64,000 bases of DNA from an uncultured Gammaproteobacteria bacterium (GTDB lineage Bacteria > Pseudomonadota > Gammaproteobacteria > Steroidobacterales > UBA11654): the NCBI GenBank assembly GCA_902553145.1, contig CACDKD010000002.1, positions 1-64,000 of the forward strand, in the 5' to 3' direction. The translations under genes and the position numbers were made by a program. Below, piece by piece: positions 17,933-26,164 of this stretch (the first letter of the stretch is position 1; the number at the start of each line of letters is the position of its first letter). Below the pieces are notes generated by a model. The model searched no databases. It saw only the letters and a program-made list of their open reading frames with translations, and was not told the DNA's origin.

Positions 17933-18223
17933 CTACTTATCTATAGATTTAACTTTTTCTTTGAGTTTTTGTCCTGACTTAAAAGTAACAACTCTGCGTG
18001 CCGTGATTTCAACGTCTTCGCCTGTTCTAGGATTCCTGCCTGGCCTTGCAGGCTTATCTTTTAACTGAAAATTACCAAATCCAGAAACCTTAACTTCTTC
18101 ACCATTGATCAAGGTTTGCTTAATGGTTTCGAATACACTATCCACAAGTTCTTTGGCCTCTCTTTTATTGAGGCCAATTTTATTGTTTAAATCTTCTACG
18201 ATGTCTGATTTTGTGAGTGTCAT
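17933..18223 (-). CDS. ihfA: Integration host factor alpha subunit
   Basis: DNA-bending protein, partner of IhfB (encoded at 46172-46477 here). 96 residues with [30 protein letters not shown]-type helices, a conserved [10 protein letters not shown] core near residue 47, and the beta-arm [14 protein letters not shown] with the intercalating Pro in RNPRTGE near residue 65. The ATG overlaps the pheT stop by one base (TAATG). Standard position downstream of pheT. Confidence 0.96.
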   Translation of the reverse strand: MTLTKSDIVEDLNNKIGLNKREAKELVDSVFETIKQTLINGEEVKVSGFGNFQLKDKPARPGRNPRTGEDVEITARRVVTFKSGQKLKEKVKSIDK

Positions 18224-20259
18224 TATCTAATGTTTATTTGAAAACTTAATTCGAGCATTTTGATTACTTTTGAAATAAATTCATCAATTTCAGCATCCCT
18301 AAGAGTGCGTGATTTTGCTTGAAAAATCAACCCTATAGAGATACTTTTTTGAGTAGTCTCACCGTCACTCTTATCGAAAAGATCGAATATAATTGTATCT
18401 TTAAGCTCTTTTATCTTTAGACGTTTAATTTCAGTAAGTATTTCTTCTATTATCACTTCATTTGAAATCATTAAGGATAAATCTCTTCTTGAAGAGGGAT
18501 AATATTCAGAGCTAACGAAACTTCTTAAATCTGGCAGTTCTAAGCTGCTGTAATCAATTTCAAAGATAAAGGCATCATCATCAAGTTTCATATCAGCTGC
18601 CAATTCAGGATTGAGCATACCAATGATTCCGATTTTCTTATTTTTCAATTTTATTTCTGCCGCGACCCCTGGACATAACATTGGATGTGAAGTTGATACA
18701 AATGTAATATTTTTTAATTCGAATGAATTGAAAAGATCTTCTAAGTGCCCTTTTAGATCATAGAAGTCGAGACTATTTCTTTGATATGCCCAACTTTCAA
18801 GTCTACGTTGCCCATAAATAAGACCAGCGATCACGTTTTTTTCTATAGGCTTTTTATTTTTACTAGCAAAAAGTTTTCCAATCTCAAAGATTTTAATATT
18901 TTTATTTTGTCTTTTGATGTTATGCGACAAATTATTCAATAATCCTGGCCAGAGTGAATTTCTCATTACAGACATCTCTATTGAAATTGGATTTTGTAAA
19001 TCAATCATATCTTGGTCTGAATTCGATAATGAATTCATTGATGGACTAACAAAACTATAGTTCACTACTTCGTTGTAGCCCAGTCGATGAAAAATACTAT
19101 CGACTCTTTCACGCTTTATCTGTCTGAGAGATTTTGTTTTTAGTGCCGTATTTTGTTGTTCGATTCTTTCAGGAATATTTTCAAATCCATATACTCTTGA
19201 TATCTCCTCAATCAAGTCGCATTCTTCATTAATATCAAAGCGGTAACTCGGTGCTTTTACACTCCAGCCAATGTATCCAAAATCTTTTTCATCAATTTCC
19301 ATATCCAATCTATTGAGAATATTTTTGACCGTTTGATTTGGGATGGTAATACCTAATATTTGTTTGATCTTGTCTTTTCTAAGTGTGATGAATTTATTCT
19401 TAGGCATTTCTTTCTTGTTGATGGATGAATGTATCGGACCATTTTCACCGCCTGCAATCTCATTGATTAGGTTAGTAAATCTTTGAATCGCATGCTCTTG
19501 TATTGCTGGGTCTACGCCCCGCTCAAATCTCATGCTCGCTTCACTATGGAGACTAAGAGCCCTAGCTCTACCCATAATGGTTTCAAAATTAAAATAGGCA
19601 GATTCAAGGACAATATCTTCCGTATGTTCAGATATTCCTGATTCAAAGCTTCCCATGATTCCAGCAATTCCAAGTGGCTTTTCTACATCGGCAATGACAA
19701 GGTAGTTTGGATCTAAGATTTTTCTACTGCCATCTAGAATATCAATTGCTTCTTTTTTCTTTGCTCGTCTAACTAAAATTGTTTTTTTTATCTTTTTTAA
19801 ATCGTAAGTGTGAAGTGGTTGGCCCGTTTCTAACATTACATAATTAGCTATATCAACAACTGCATTGATTGACTTATATCCTGATTGATCGAGTTTTTCT
19901 TTGAGCCATTTAGGACTCTTTGCATTCCTATTTATAGACTTTATGACTCTCGTCATGAAAACAGGAGAATCTTCCTTCGATTGAACATCAACTTCCATTG
20001 TCAGATTGTGATGAATCTTAGGCAGAGCCTGTTTAACACTTATAATCTTAGCATTGTCTAAAGCACTCACTTCTTGCACAATCCCTTTATAACTGAAACA
20101 ATCAGCACGATTGGGTGTTAATGAAATATCGAGAATTTCTTCACCTTTAGATTTTTGGATCTCAGACTCGATTCCAGAGAGCGTCAAGAGATCAGATAGT
20201 TCGATCGCACTATAATCTTTCTTAAATGACTCATTAATCCATTTAACTGGTAGTTTCAT
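18223..20259 (-). CDS. pheT: Phenylalanyl-tRNA synthetase beta subunit lacking the tRNA-binding domain
   Basis: Forms the (alpha-beta)2 PheRS with PheS; the beta chain carries editing and anticodon recognition. At 678 residues it is about 115 shorter than the E. coli protein. The missing part is the EMAP-II-like OB tRNA-binding domain: residues 1-39 (ending [11 protein letters not shown]) run straight into [14 protein letters not shown], which in E. coli lies beyond residue 150. The B3/B4 editing region ([14 protein letters not shown] near residue 238), B5 domain and C-terminal FDX-ACB domain ([12 protein letters not shown] to the end) are present, and the frame is clean. The 5' end lies 2 nt after pheS. 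Confidence 0.95.
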   Translation of the reverse strand: MKLPVKWINESFKKDYSAIELSDLLTLSGIESEIQKSKGEEILDISLTPNRADCFSYKGIVQEVSALDNAKIISVKQALPKIHHNLTMEVDVQSKEDSPVFMTRVIKSINRNAKSPKWLKEKLDQSGYKSINAVVDIANYVMLETGQPLHTYDLKKIKKTILVRRAKKKEAIDILDGSRKILDPNYLVIADVEKPLGIAGIMGSFESGISEHTEDIVLESAYFNFETIMGRARALSLHSEASMRFERGVDPAIQEHAIQRFTNLINEIAGGENGPIHSSINKKEMPKNKFITLRKDKIKQILGITIPNQTVKNILNRLDMEIDEKDFGYIGWSVKAPSYRFDINEECDLIEEISRVYGFENIPERIEQQNTALKTKSLRQIKRERVDSIFHRLGYNEVVNYSFVSPSMNSLSNSDQDMIDLQNPISIEMSVMRNSLWPGLLNNLSHNIKRQNKNIKIFEIGKLFASKNKKPIEKNVIAGLIYGQRRLESWAYQRNSLDFYDLKGHLEDLFNSFELKNITFVSTSHPMLCPGVAAEIKLKNKKIGIIGMLNPELAADMKLDDDAFIFEIDYSSLELPDLRSFVSSEYYPSSRRDLSLMISNEVIIEEILTEIKRLKIKELKDTIIFDLFDKSDGETTQKSISIGLIFQAKSRTLRDAEIDEFISKVIKMLELSFQINIR

Positions 20260-20261
20260 AT

Positions 20262-21245
20262 TTAGAACTGGTTTAAGAAATTAAAATCATTTTCATAAAA
20301 AGATCGAATGTCTTTGATGCCGTATTTCAACATTGCCAATCTTTCTACACCCATACCAAAAGCATAACCACTGTAGATTTCAGTATTAATGCCAAGGTTT
20401 TCAAGAACTTTTGGATGAACCATTCCACAGCCTAGTATTTCAAGCCAATTTTTTTCTTTGGACAAAATATCGACTTCCGCCGATGGTTCTGTAAAAGGAA
20501 AATAGGAAGGTCTGAAACGTACCTCAGTGTTTTCTTCAAAAAATGTATCAATAAATTGATGCAGGATTCCTTTAAGGTGGCTGAAATTTATTCCTTTATC
20601 AATTACCAAGCCCTCAATTTGATGAAACATTGGCGTGTGTGTTATGTCAGAATCTCTTCGATAAACTTTTCCTGGTGCAATGACCCTTATCGGGACGCCT
20701 TCTTTTTCCATGCTTCGAATTTGGATTGGTGATGTATGAGTTCTTAATAGAAATTCAGAATTAAAGTAAAAAGTGTCGTGCATAGCTCTGGCTGGATGAT
20801 TACTTGGAATATTTAGGGCAGTGAAGTTATGATACTCATCTTCAATTTCGGGACCGTCTTCAACCGCAAAGCCAGCGCCATAAAATATCTCTTCAATTTC
20901 AAGTAAAGTTTTTGTTACAGGATGCCTATGTCCACCAAAGTTGCTTCTTCCAGGCAGTGAGACATCTATTTTCTTATCATCGATACTCTGATTAATTTCT
21001 TTTTTTTGTAAAGACGCTCTTTTTTGCGAAAGCGTACCTTGAATCAAAGATTTGAGTTCATTGATTTTCTTTCCGTATGCAGGTCTATCCTTTGGTTCGA
21101 CAGAGGATACTGATTTCAGAGCTATTGTAATAGCTCCCTTTTTACCTAGATATTTTACCCTGAGAGAATCAAGTTCAGTCGTTGATGAACATTCGTTTAT
21201 TTCTTGGGTTGCTGATTTTGACAGATCTGAAAGATTGTCAGGCAT
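20262..21245 (-). CDS. pheS: Phenylalanyl-tRNA synthetase alpha subunit
   Basis: Catalytic subunit of PheRS, class II. 327 residues, as in E. coli. Motif 2 is in VIAPGKVYRRDSDITHTPMFHQ near residue 190; the Phe pocket FRPSYFPFTEPSAEVD is near residue 243; motif 3 GYAFGMGVERLAMLKYGI is near residue 293. A coiled-coil N-terminus precedes. Its ATG shares one base with the rplT stop (TGATG), so there is no room for a pheM leader/attenuator as in E. coli. Confidence 0.97.
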   Translation of the reverse strand: MPDNLSDLSKSATQEINECSSTTELDSLRVKYLGKKGAITIALKSVSSVEPKDRPAYGKKINELKSLIQGTLSQKRASLQKKEINQSIDDKKIDVSLPGRSNFGGHRHPVTKTLLEIEEIFYGAGFAVEDGPEIEDEYHNFTALNIPSNHPARAMHDTFYFNSEFLLRTHTSPIQIRSMEKEGVPIRVIAPGKVYRRDSDITHTPMFHQIEGLVIDKGINFSHLKGILHQFIDTFFEENTEVRFRPSYFPFTEPSAEVDILSKEKNWLEILGCGMVHPKVLENLGINTEIYSGYAFGMGVERLAMLKYGIKDIRSFYENDFNFLNQF

Positions 21246-21607
21246 CAGGCAGTCTCTAATGCGCTTTTAGCTTTATCTGATATAGCTTTGAATGCCTCAG
21301 CATCATGCACAGCAAGATCTGCTAGCATTTTTCGATCAATTTCAACGCCTGCTGATTTGAGTCCATGCATCAACTTACTGTATGAAAGATTGTTTTGTCT
21401 TGCAGCAGCGTTGATCCTTACAATCCAGAGAGATCTGAATGTACTCTTTTTCTTTCTTCTATCTCTGTAGGCATACTGACCAGCTTTTATGGCAGCTTGT
21501 TTAGCAACTTTTATTAGACGACTTCTGGCACCATATTGACCTTTAGTCTTTTTCAGTACTTTCTTGTGCCTTGCTTTTGATGTTACACCTCTTTTTACTC
21601 TAGCCAT
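21245..21607 (-). CDS. rplT: 50S ribosomal protein L20
   Basis: 120-residue rRNA-binding assembly protein of the large subunit. The basic N-terminus [19 protein letters not shown], the [11 protein letters not shown] segment near residue 43, and [20 protein letters not shown] near residue 62 are diagnostic. In E. coli, L20 represses rpmI-rplT translation; whether that holds here cannot be read directly. It starts 14 nt after rpmI. Confidence 0.98.
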   Translation of the reverse strand: MARVKRGVTSKARHKKVLKKTKGQYGARSRLIKVAKQAAIKAGQYAYRDRRKKKSTFRSLWIVRINAAARQNNLSYSKLMHGLKSAGVEIDRKMLADLAVHDAEAFKAISDKAKSALETA

Positions 21608-21621
21608 GGCTATATCCTATA

Positions 21622-21819
21622 TTAACTATATGGCAAAAGTTTTTTCACACTCTTCATATCACCTTCTGCAATGAGAGAAGATTTGCGAAGTTGCCTCTTT
21701 CTCTTGCTGCTCTTTTTTGTGAGGATATGATTCAAATGCGATGAACTTCGCTTGAATTTTCCACTGCCAGTCTTTTTAAAACGTTTGGCAGCTCCCTTAT
21801 TTGTTTTTAGTTTTGGCAT
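21622..21819 (-). CDS. rpmI: 50S ribosomal protein L35
   Basis: 65-residue, highly basic protein with the L35 pattern [18 protein letters not shown], then [18 protein letters not shown] near residue 29. It lies 9 nt after infC and before rplT, the universal order. Confidence 0.98.
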   Translation of the reverse strand: MPKLKTNKGAAKRFKKTGSGKFKRSSSHLNHILTKKSSKRKRQLRKSSLIAEGDMKSVKKLLPYS

Positions 21820-21828
21820 AATTAGTTC

Positions 21829-22347
21829 TCAATTGTGTTTTGGTGCAACCACTGTAATCAGTTGTCTTCCTTCGAATTGGACTTCCTGCTCAACGGATGA
21901 TATTCCTTCGATATCTGTCAGGACCCTTTTTAATAAGTCATGTCCCAATTCTACGTGCCTCATTTCTCTTCCTCTATATCTCAATGATATCTTTACTTTA
22001 TTTCCTTGTTCTATGAAGTCTCTTATTTTATTTACTTTGACCTCATAATCTCCTTTTTCAATTAATGGTCGAAACTTTATTTCCTTCACTTGGATTGTTT
22101 TTTGTTTCTTTTTCGCTCCTTGAGTCTTTTTCTTTTGCTCAAATAAATATTTCCCATAATCTAAAATCTTGCAGACAGGCGGTTCTGTATTCGGCGAAAC
22201 TTCAACTACATCTAAACCTTTTCCTGCGGCCATTTCTATTGCCTCTTTGATTGGTAAAATCCCTAACTGACCACCATCTTCATCTATTAAGCGAATCTCA
22301 GAAGCTCTTATTTGATCGTTCTTCCGAATCCTTTTCTTAGCAGCGAT
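21829..22347 (-). CDS. infC: Translation initiation factor IF-3, ATC start
   Basis: IF-3 checks start codon pairing and keeps 30S subunits apart. The conserved beginning AAKKRIRKNDQIRASEIRLID is preceded in frame by ATC (22347-22345). AAGGAG 22360-22355, 7 nt upstream, confirms this start; the first in-frame ATG is 38 codons further in. Total 172 residues. The N-domain is followed by the C-domain with EIKFRPLIEKGDYEVKVNK near residue 88. Rare AUU/AUC/AUA starts are a known trait of infC that allows IF-3 to repress its own synthesis. The Shine-Dalgarno overlaps the thrS stop. Confidence 0.95.
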   Translation of the reverse strand: MAAKKRIRKNDQIRASEIRLIDEDGGQLGILPIKEAIEMAAGKGLDVVEVSPNTEPPVCKILDYGKYLFEQKKKTQGAKKKQKTIQVKEIKFRPLIEKGDYEVKVNKIRDFIEQGNKVKISLRYRGREMRHVELGHDLLKRVLTDIEGISSVEQEVQFEGRQLITVVAPKHN

Positions 22348-22358
22348 ATTTTTTCTCC

Positions 22359-24272
22359 TTAATTACTTATTTCTTCAGAAAGTTTTTTTAGAAAACTTTC
22401 AACTTTCATGTTACCCAAGTCTTCACCCTTTTGAGTTCTAATAGTGATTTCCTCATCACAAACTTCTCGGTCACCTAAAACAATCATGTAAGGTACCTTA
22501 TTTAAGGTGTGATCGCGAATTTTAGAGCCTATTTTTTCGTTTCTCAAGTCAATTTCTACTCTTAACCCATTTTTTTTCAAAATCTTATACACAGAATCTG
22601 CATAATCATGTTGTTTTTGATTAATCGGCATCACGCAAACCTGAACGGGAGCAAGCCATAATGGGAATTTACCTGCAAAATGTTCCACTAAAATTCCAAA
22701 GAATCTTTCCACCGAACCAAGCAATGCTCGATGAATCATGATTGGATGATATTTCTTGCCGTCGCTTCCAACATATCGCATATCAAAACGCTCAGGTAGA
22801 TTGAAATCAAGCTGTATGGTTGAACATTGCCAAAGCCTTCCGATTGCATCTTTGATCTTAATGTCAATTTTAGGACCATAAAATGCTCCACCACCCGCAT
22901 CTAACTCATAACTTAGATTCTTTTCTTCCAGGGCCTTTATCAATGCAGCTGTTGCTTTATCCCAGATAGCTTCACTGCCAACGTATTTTTCTGGTCTCGT
23001 TGCTAAATGAATCTCAAATTCTGTGAATGTAAATTTATTGAGCATATTGATTGCCAATTCCAGTATTTCGCTGATTTCGCTTTCAATCTGGTCTTCTGAA
23101 CAAAAGATGTGTGCATCATCTTGGGTGAAACCCCTAACCCGCATCAAACCATGAAGGGCACCAGTCATTTCATGTCTATAAACAGTACCAAGTTCAGCCC
23201 ATCTGATCGGTAGATCTCTATAGGATCTTAATTTATCTTTATAAATGAGAACATGAAAAGGACAGTTCATTGGCTTTAGTCGATAGGATTGATTTTCATC
23301 TTCGATGGGGGTGTACATAGATTCTTCATAGAAATCCGTGTGTCCTGAGGTCTGCCAAAGAGTATCCAATGCTATGTGAGGCGTATATAAGATCTCATAA
23401 CCACCTTTTTCATGTTCAGTTTTCCAATATTGTTCAATTTGACTTCTTATCCTTGAACCTTTTGGATGCCAGAAAACAAGCCCTCCTCCTGCATCTTCTT
23501 GTATGCTAAATAAATCTAAGTCCTTGCCAATTCTTCGATGATCTCTTTTTTCAGCTTCTTCCAGTTGGGTTAGGTATTCATCGAGTTCTTTTTTGTTTCG
23601 CCAAGCAGTACCATAAATTCTTGTCAGCATTTCATTGCTTGAATCGCCTTTCCAATAGGCTCCAGAAACTTTGGTGAGTTTAAAGACTCCGATTTGACTC
23701 AAACTTGGAAGATGAGGACCTCTGCAGAGATCTATGAAATCTGTATCAAGATTTTTATATATTTGGAATTCATCGATTTGATCAGATTCTTTAATAATCT
23801 CAACTTTGTAATTCTCAGATATCTTCTTAAATATGCCAGTCGCATCTTTTTTATTATGAAATGACTTTTTAATTTCTGATTTACCTGCGATGATTTTTTT
23901 CATTTCTTTTTCGATCTTAGGTAGATCCTCAGTTGAAATAGTATTTTCTGTGAGAAAATCATAGTAGAAGCCATTTTCAATTGTTGGTCCTATTGCCAAT
24001 TTAGCATCGGGATAAATATTTTTGATTGCAAGTGCAAGAACTTGAGCAGCGATAGTATGCCTCATGATCTCCAGCCCTTCTTCTGAATCGAGGGTGATGA
24101 CTGATAGAGAGCAATCTGAATTTATTGGATCGCTTAAATCCTTTTGTATTCCATCAATGCTTACAGCAATCGCACTCTTTGCAAGACCGGGCCCTATTGA
24201 TTCAGCAACATCTAGTCCTGTCACACCTTTTGGCAACTCTTTAATAGATTCATCTGGCAACGTTATTTTCAT
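22359..24272 (-). CDS. thrS: Threonyl-tRNA synthetase
   Basis: Class II synthetase, 637 residues: TGS domain (1-60), N2 editing domain (about 65-220), catalytic core (about 240-530) and HGTP anticodon domain. Zinc ligands are in LKPMNCPFH and the later His in [10 protein letters not shown] and [17 protein letters not shown]. In the editing domain the Cys-His pair CRGPH is intact, but the HxxxH motif reads [11 protein letters not shown]: the second His is replaced and one residue inserted. No Shine-Dalgarno is visible before the ATG, and only 20 nt separate it from the upstream molybdoenzyme gene. Confidence 0.97.
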   Translation of the reverse strand: MKITLPDESIKELPKGVTGLDVAESIGPGLAKSAIAVSIDGIQKDLSDPINSDCSLSVITLDSEEGLEIMRHTIAAQVLALAIKNIYPDAKLAIGPTIENGFYYDFLTENTISTEDLPKIEKEMKKIIAGKSEIKKSFHNKKDATGIFKKISENYKVEIIKESDQIDEFQIYKNLDTDFIDLCRGPHLPSLSQIGVFKLTKVSGAYWKGDSSNEMLTRIYGTAWRNKKELDEYLTQLEEAEKRDHRRIGKDLDLFSIQEDAGGGLVFWHPKGSRIRSQIEQYWKTEHEKGGYEILYTPHIALDTLWQTSGHTDFYEESMYTPIEDENQSYRLKPMNCPFHVLIYKDKLRSYRDLPIRWAELGTVYRHEMTGALHGLMRVRGFTQDDAHIFCSEDQIESEISEILELAINMLNKFTFTEFEIHLATRPEKYVGSEAIWDKATAALIKALEEKNLSYELDAGGGAFYGPKIDIKIKDAIGRLWQCSTIQLDFNLPERFDMRYVGSDGKKYHPIMIHRALLGSVERFFGILVEHFAGKFPLWLAPVQVCVMPINQKQHDYADSVYKILKKNGLRVEIDLRNEKIGSKIRDHTLNKVPYMIVLGDREVCDEEITIRTQKGEDLGNMKVESFLKKLSEEISN

Positions 24273-24292
24273 AAAATATTATCTTAACTCAC

Positions 24293-26164
24293 TTAGTGAT
24301 TAACGATTGTAACTGATACTGATTTGAATGACGGAGTTTTGCTCCTCACATCATTGTTTTGAGGTATTAGAATATTTGCCTCAGGCATATAGGTCATAAC
24401 ATTTCCTGGTTTAATGTCATATTCTGCAAGCGTTAAATTCTGCATTGACCCAGTCTCGCTCTTAACATCTACAAGTGATCCATTTGAAAGTCCAAGCTTA
24501 CGAATATCCTCGGCACTAATGTAAAGAACATTTCTCGAAGTTTGTTTTCTGAAGAGATCAGCTTCATCGTAAATCATTGTATTGAATTGACCCTCACTTC
24601 GAACCGATGAAAGATTGAATGCATTTGGCGTTTTCACTTTCTCCCAAGATGTTTGGTTAGGGATTCTAAGTTTATAGCTGTAACTCTCAATTTTTTCCTC
24701 GTCGATAGATAGCGAAGAACTATTTTCTGCAGGAATCTCACTATTCATATCAAAGTCTGGAAGTAGTTTCTTAATAGCATCCATGATGTCACTGTGTTGA
24801 CCGAAGCCTTCAAAACTAAGATCATCTCTCTCAAGTGATTTCGTTGCCAAATCAGACAAGATTTGTGATTCAGTTTTTAGATCAAATAATGATTCACTCT
24901 GATAGTGATCTCTGATTGGTAGAATCAAATTTTCATTATTGACACCAAATAAATGAGTTTCATTTAATGTTGAGCTGACCATTGCTTTAAAAGGTATGTT
25001 ATTCAAGGCTGACTCAGAGAAATTTCTATCAGGATTTACTGAAAACAAATTACCACCAAGTAAGAAAGCAAAGTCGATGCCTTTCATATGAGCAGTTTGC
25101 ATGCAGGTAAGAGTATCTTTGCCTTTATTTGTTGGTAAATCGATGCCATAAGTATTTTCAAACGATTCAAATATTCTTTTCTTTGTAGATGCTTTGAATC
25201 CCATAAACGGAAGTTGAGGAGCATTGTCATGCCATCTGAGCGGCAATAAACCTCTTCCCTTACCATTAATCATTGATCTTAGAATCGCTAAGTTAATAAT
25301 AGACTCTATATTGTCTGTTCCATTGACGTGGTGGGTTAAGCCCATCCCCCAGCTAAATACAGTCCTTTTTGAAGAAGCATATAAATCGGAGATCAGCATA
25401 ATTTCATTTTTTTCTATGCCTGAATTAGTTTCTATTGTTTCCCAAGATATCTTGTCTGTAAATTTTTGGAATTGATTAAAACCAACGATATTTTCTTTAA
25501 TATTGTCCACATCAATTTGACCATTTTCGATGAGACATTTTGAGACACCTGTAAATAGAGCAACATCTCCTCCTATGTTTGGTTGGCAATAATGAGTTGT
25601 CAGTTTATTTAGCTCAGATTCAATCGAAGGGTTAACTGCAATGACATTGCCACCACTCTCTCTATGTTTTCGAAGTATTTCTGAAAATTTAGGATGATTT
25701 GAGGTTGGATTTGCACCAATTACAAATATTAAATCCGAGTGTTTTAAGTCGTCATATGAAATTGATTTATTGTCTAAACCTAGAGAGTTGCTCAATGCTA
25801 TGCCAGAAGCTTCATGACAATAATTTGAACAAGTAATTATATGATTGCACCCAATTGTTCTTGCAAAAAGATCTAGTAGAAAAGTAGCTTCATTGGATGA
25901 TCTTCCCGACGCATAATAGAAGCTCTTTGATGGGTCAGATTTTTTGATCCTGCTTGCAATTATCTTTATTGCTTCTTGGTATGTAATCACAGAGTAGGAC
26001 TCGTCATGGCTTGATTTATAGAGTGGATATCTTAGTTTACCTAAGTCGAATAACTGCTTTGCTGACATCTTTTTCAGTTCCGAAAGACTCTTTTCCTGAA
26101 ACAAGTCAGTGGAGATATACTTGTGATTATTTTCAGATGTCGTGCTCACGGACTCTTTAATCAT
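24293..26164 (-). CDS. FdhF/YdeP-like molybdopterin oxidoreductase, N-terminally short
   Basis: 623-residue molybdenum bis-MGD enzyme most like the YdeP branch from memory. FYYASGRSSNEATFLLDLFARTIG-type text near residue 82 and SNYCHEASGIALSNS near residue 112 match that branch, where the Cys-His takes the place of the formate dehydrogenase CH motif. IVIGANPTSNHP-type cofactor loops and a C-terminal molydopterin dinucleotide-binding domain (SEGQFNTMIYDE near residue 535) are present. The N-terminal Fe-S cysteine segment of YdeP (about 100 residues) is absent. It overlaps the formate dehydrogenase gene by 4 nt, so it is probably an operon partner. The substrate is unknown. Confidence 0.8.
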   Translation of the reverse strand: MIKESVSTTSENNHKYISTDLFQEKSLSELKKMSAKQLFDLGKLRYPLYKSSHDESYSVITYQEAIKIIASRIKKSDPSKSFYYASGRSSNEATFLLDLFARTIGCNHIITCSNYCHEASGIALSNSLGLDNKSISYDDLKHSDLIFVIGANPTSNHPKFSEILRKHRESGGNVIAVNPSIESELNKLTTHYCQPNIGGDVALFTGVSKCLIENGQIDVDNIKENIVGFNQFQKFTDKISWETIETNSGIEKNEIMLISDLYASSKRTVFSWGMGLTHHVNGTDNIESIINLAILRSMINGKGRGLLPLRWHDNAPQLPFMGFKASTKKRIFESFENTYGIDLPTNKGKDTLTCMQTAHMKGIDFAFLLGGNLFSVNPDRNFSESALNNIPFKAMVSSTLNETHLFGVNNENLILPIRDHYQSESLFDLKTESQILSDLATKSLERDDLSFEGFGQHSDIMDAIKKLLPDFDMNSEIPAENSSSLSIDEEKIESYSYKLRIPNQTSWEKVKTPNAFNLSSVRSEGQFNTMIYDEADLFRKQTSRNVLYISAEDIRKLGLSNGSLVDVKSETGSMQNLTLAEYDIKPGNVMTYMPEANILIPQNNDVRSKTPSFKSVSVTIVNH

